From Enterobacter sp. ENT03 (GTDB lineage: Bacteria; Pseudomonadota; Gammaproteobacteria; Enterobacterales; Enterobacteriaceae): a stretch of 64,000 nucleotides of DNA. Positions within the stretch are counted from its first letter, which is position 1; each line of letters starts with the position of its first letter. This document shows, piece after piece, positions 62,943 through 64,000 of the stretch. Position numbers and translations under genes: made by a program. The stretch lies in NCBI RefSeq assembly GCF_019218745.1, contig NZ_JAHUXA010000010.1:1-64000 (forward strand), in the 5' to 3' direction. The notes beneath the pieces are model-generated. The model did no database searches, was not told the DNA's origin, and saw nothing but the letters and a program-made list of their open reading frames with translations.

Positions 62943-63931
62943 TCGCGCTTACTGATCTGGTCGAAGGTCCCGCCGTTAGAGAAGTGTTCTTTCTGCGCTT
63001 TCGCCCAGCCGCCGAACTCTTCATCAATGGTGAACAGTTTCAGTTTCGGGAACACGCTGTCGTATTTCTTCGCCACCTCGGCGTTACGCGGACGGTAGAA
63101 ATTTTTCGCTGCGATCTCCTGACCTTCCGGTGAGTAGAGATACTTCAGATAGGCTTCGGCCACCGTTTTGGTGTCTTTCTTCTCGACCACTTTGTCGACC
63201 ACGGAAACGGTCGGCTCGGCCAGAATGGATTCGCTCGGGGTGACGATTTCAAACTTGTCTTTGCCCAGCTCATTGGTCGCCAGCAGCGCTTCGTTTTCCC
63301 AGGCAATCAGCACGTCGCCGATACCGCGCTCCACAAAGGTGTTGGTCGCGCCGCGTGCGCCGGAATCCAGCACTTCAACGTTTTTAAACAGCGACTTTAC
63401 GAAGTCCTGCGCTTTAGCCTGATCGTTGTTGTTGTGATGCAGAGCGTAGCCCCATGCCGCCAGATAGTTCCAGCGTGCGCCGCCGGAGCTTTTCGGGTTC
63501 GGCGTGATCACCGACACGCCTGGTTTGATCAGATCATTCCAGTCGTGAATTTGTTTCGGGTTGCCTTTACGCACCAGGAAAACAATGGTGGAGGTGTACG
63601 GCGCGGAGTTATCCGGCAGGCGCTTGATCCAGTTTTTGTCGATACGACCACGTTCCGCAATCGCATCCACGTCATAAGCCAGTGCCAGCGTCACCACATC
63701 GGCTTCAATGCCGTTGATCACGGATGTGGCCTGTTTACCCGACCCGCCGTGCGACTGGCGGATCACGACGTTATCGCCGGTTTCCTGTTTCCAGTGAGCA
63801 CTGAACGCTTTGTTGTACTGATCGTACAACTCACGCGTTGGATCGTAAGACACGTTTAATAACTGAATATCCTTCGCCAGAACACTGCCGGATGCCAGCA
63901 GTAAAGTTAATCCCACGCCCCATTTGTTCAT
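62939..63931 (-). CDS. sbp: Periplasmic sulfate-binding protein
   Basis: Receptor for the CysTWA sulfate/thiosulfate ABC transporter. 330 residues with signal peptide ([19 protein letters not shown]) and conserved [26 protein letters not shown] and [17 protein letters not shown]. Complete in the window. In E. coli it is adjacent to cdh; here the PTS island separates them. The 69 bases to the right edge should hold its leader. Confidence 0.97.
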   Translation of the reverse strand: MNKWGVGLTLLLASGSVLAKDIQLLNVSYDPTRELYDQYNKAFSAHWKQETGDNVVIRQSHGGSGKQATSVINGIEADVVTLALAYDVDAIAERGRIDKNWIKRLPDNSAPYTSTIVFLVRKGNPKQIHDWNDLIKPGVSVITPNPKSSGGARWNYLAAWGYALHHNNNDQAKAQDFVKSLFKNVEVLDSGARGATNTFVERGIGDVLIAWENEALLATNELGKDKFEIVTPSESILAEPTVSVVDKVVEKKDTKTVAEAYLKYLYSPEGQEIAAKNFYRPRNAEVAKKYDSVFPKLKLFTIDEEFGGWAKAQKEHFSNGGTFDQISKRD

Positions 63932-64000
63932 TGCTCACTCTCATATGCTGTTGTGTTGTGATGAAAGCAGCGTGCCAGAAAGCGAACCAATGATTAAAGA

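Overview
The window is a stretch of an enterobacterial chromosome. Its gene order, read in reverse, matches the rrnB/murI to sbp segment of the Escherichia coli map: murI, btuB, trmA, yijD, fabR, sthA, oxyR/oxyS, argH-B-C, argE, ppc, yijO, the frw/pfl/ptsA/fsaB/gldA cluster, cptA, metF, metL-metB, metJ, rpmE, priA, cytR, ftsN, hslVU, menA, rraA, zapB, glpFKX, fpr, yiiR, yiiQ, tpiA, cdh, sbp. Protein similarity to E. coli is high, but katG and yijF are absent and several accessory pieces are inserted. This suggests a non-Escherichia member of Enterobacteriaceae (Enterobacter, Leclercia, Kosakonia, Klebsiella or similar). The genus cannot be fixed from this window.

Layout. Bases 1-300 are the leader and twin promoters of a leftward rRNA operon whose 16S gene lies just outside the left edge. 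Bases 321-13292 hold envelope, redox and arginine genes, with a cobalamin riboswitch before btuB, the OxyS small RNA, ARG boxes between argC and argE, and a hairpin-rich ppc leader. Bases 13293-26430 hold ppc, yijO and two divergent operons: frwC-frwB-pflD-pflC-frwD leftward and ptsA-fsaB-gldA rightward. Together these look like a fructose-type PTS joined to a glycyl-radical enzyme, an aldolase and glycerol dehydrogenase. frwC carries an in-frame amber codon. Bases 26600-33672 hold cptA and the methionine regulon with two MetJ operator arrays. Bases 33732-37386 are accessory: yiiX broken by a 7-base tandem duplication, a DUF2459 lipoprotein, and a GPH sugar transporter with a KdgM-type porin, flanked by exact 18-base direct repeats. 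Bases 37839-46273 hold core replication, division and protease genes. Bases 46312-47372 are an AT-rich two-gene cassette of unknown function inserted between rraA and zapB. Bases 47461-56700 hold zapB, the glycerol operon, fpr, tpiA, an SLC13-type transporter and cdh. Bases 56753-62942 are a PTS island inserted between cdh and sbp.

The best candidate for an undescribed system is that last island. It holds two paralogous EIIC proteins (one with a fused EIIB, one with a separate EIIB), a Gfo/Idh/MocA oxidoreductase and a TIM-barrel-like protein of unknown function. A divergent GntR/UTRA regulator lies beside a perfect 33-base palindrome. No EIIA and no phosphoglycosidase are encoded, which points to an unusual substrate or a redox-type cleavage route. 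Other items worth checking are the frwC amber codon, the yiiX slippage mutation, a frameshifted small reading frame between oxyS and argH, and the AT-rich cassette.
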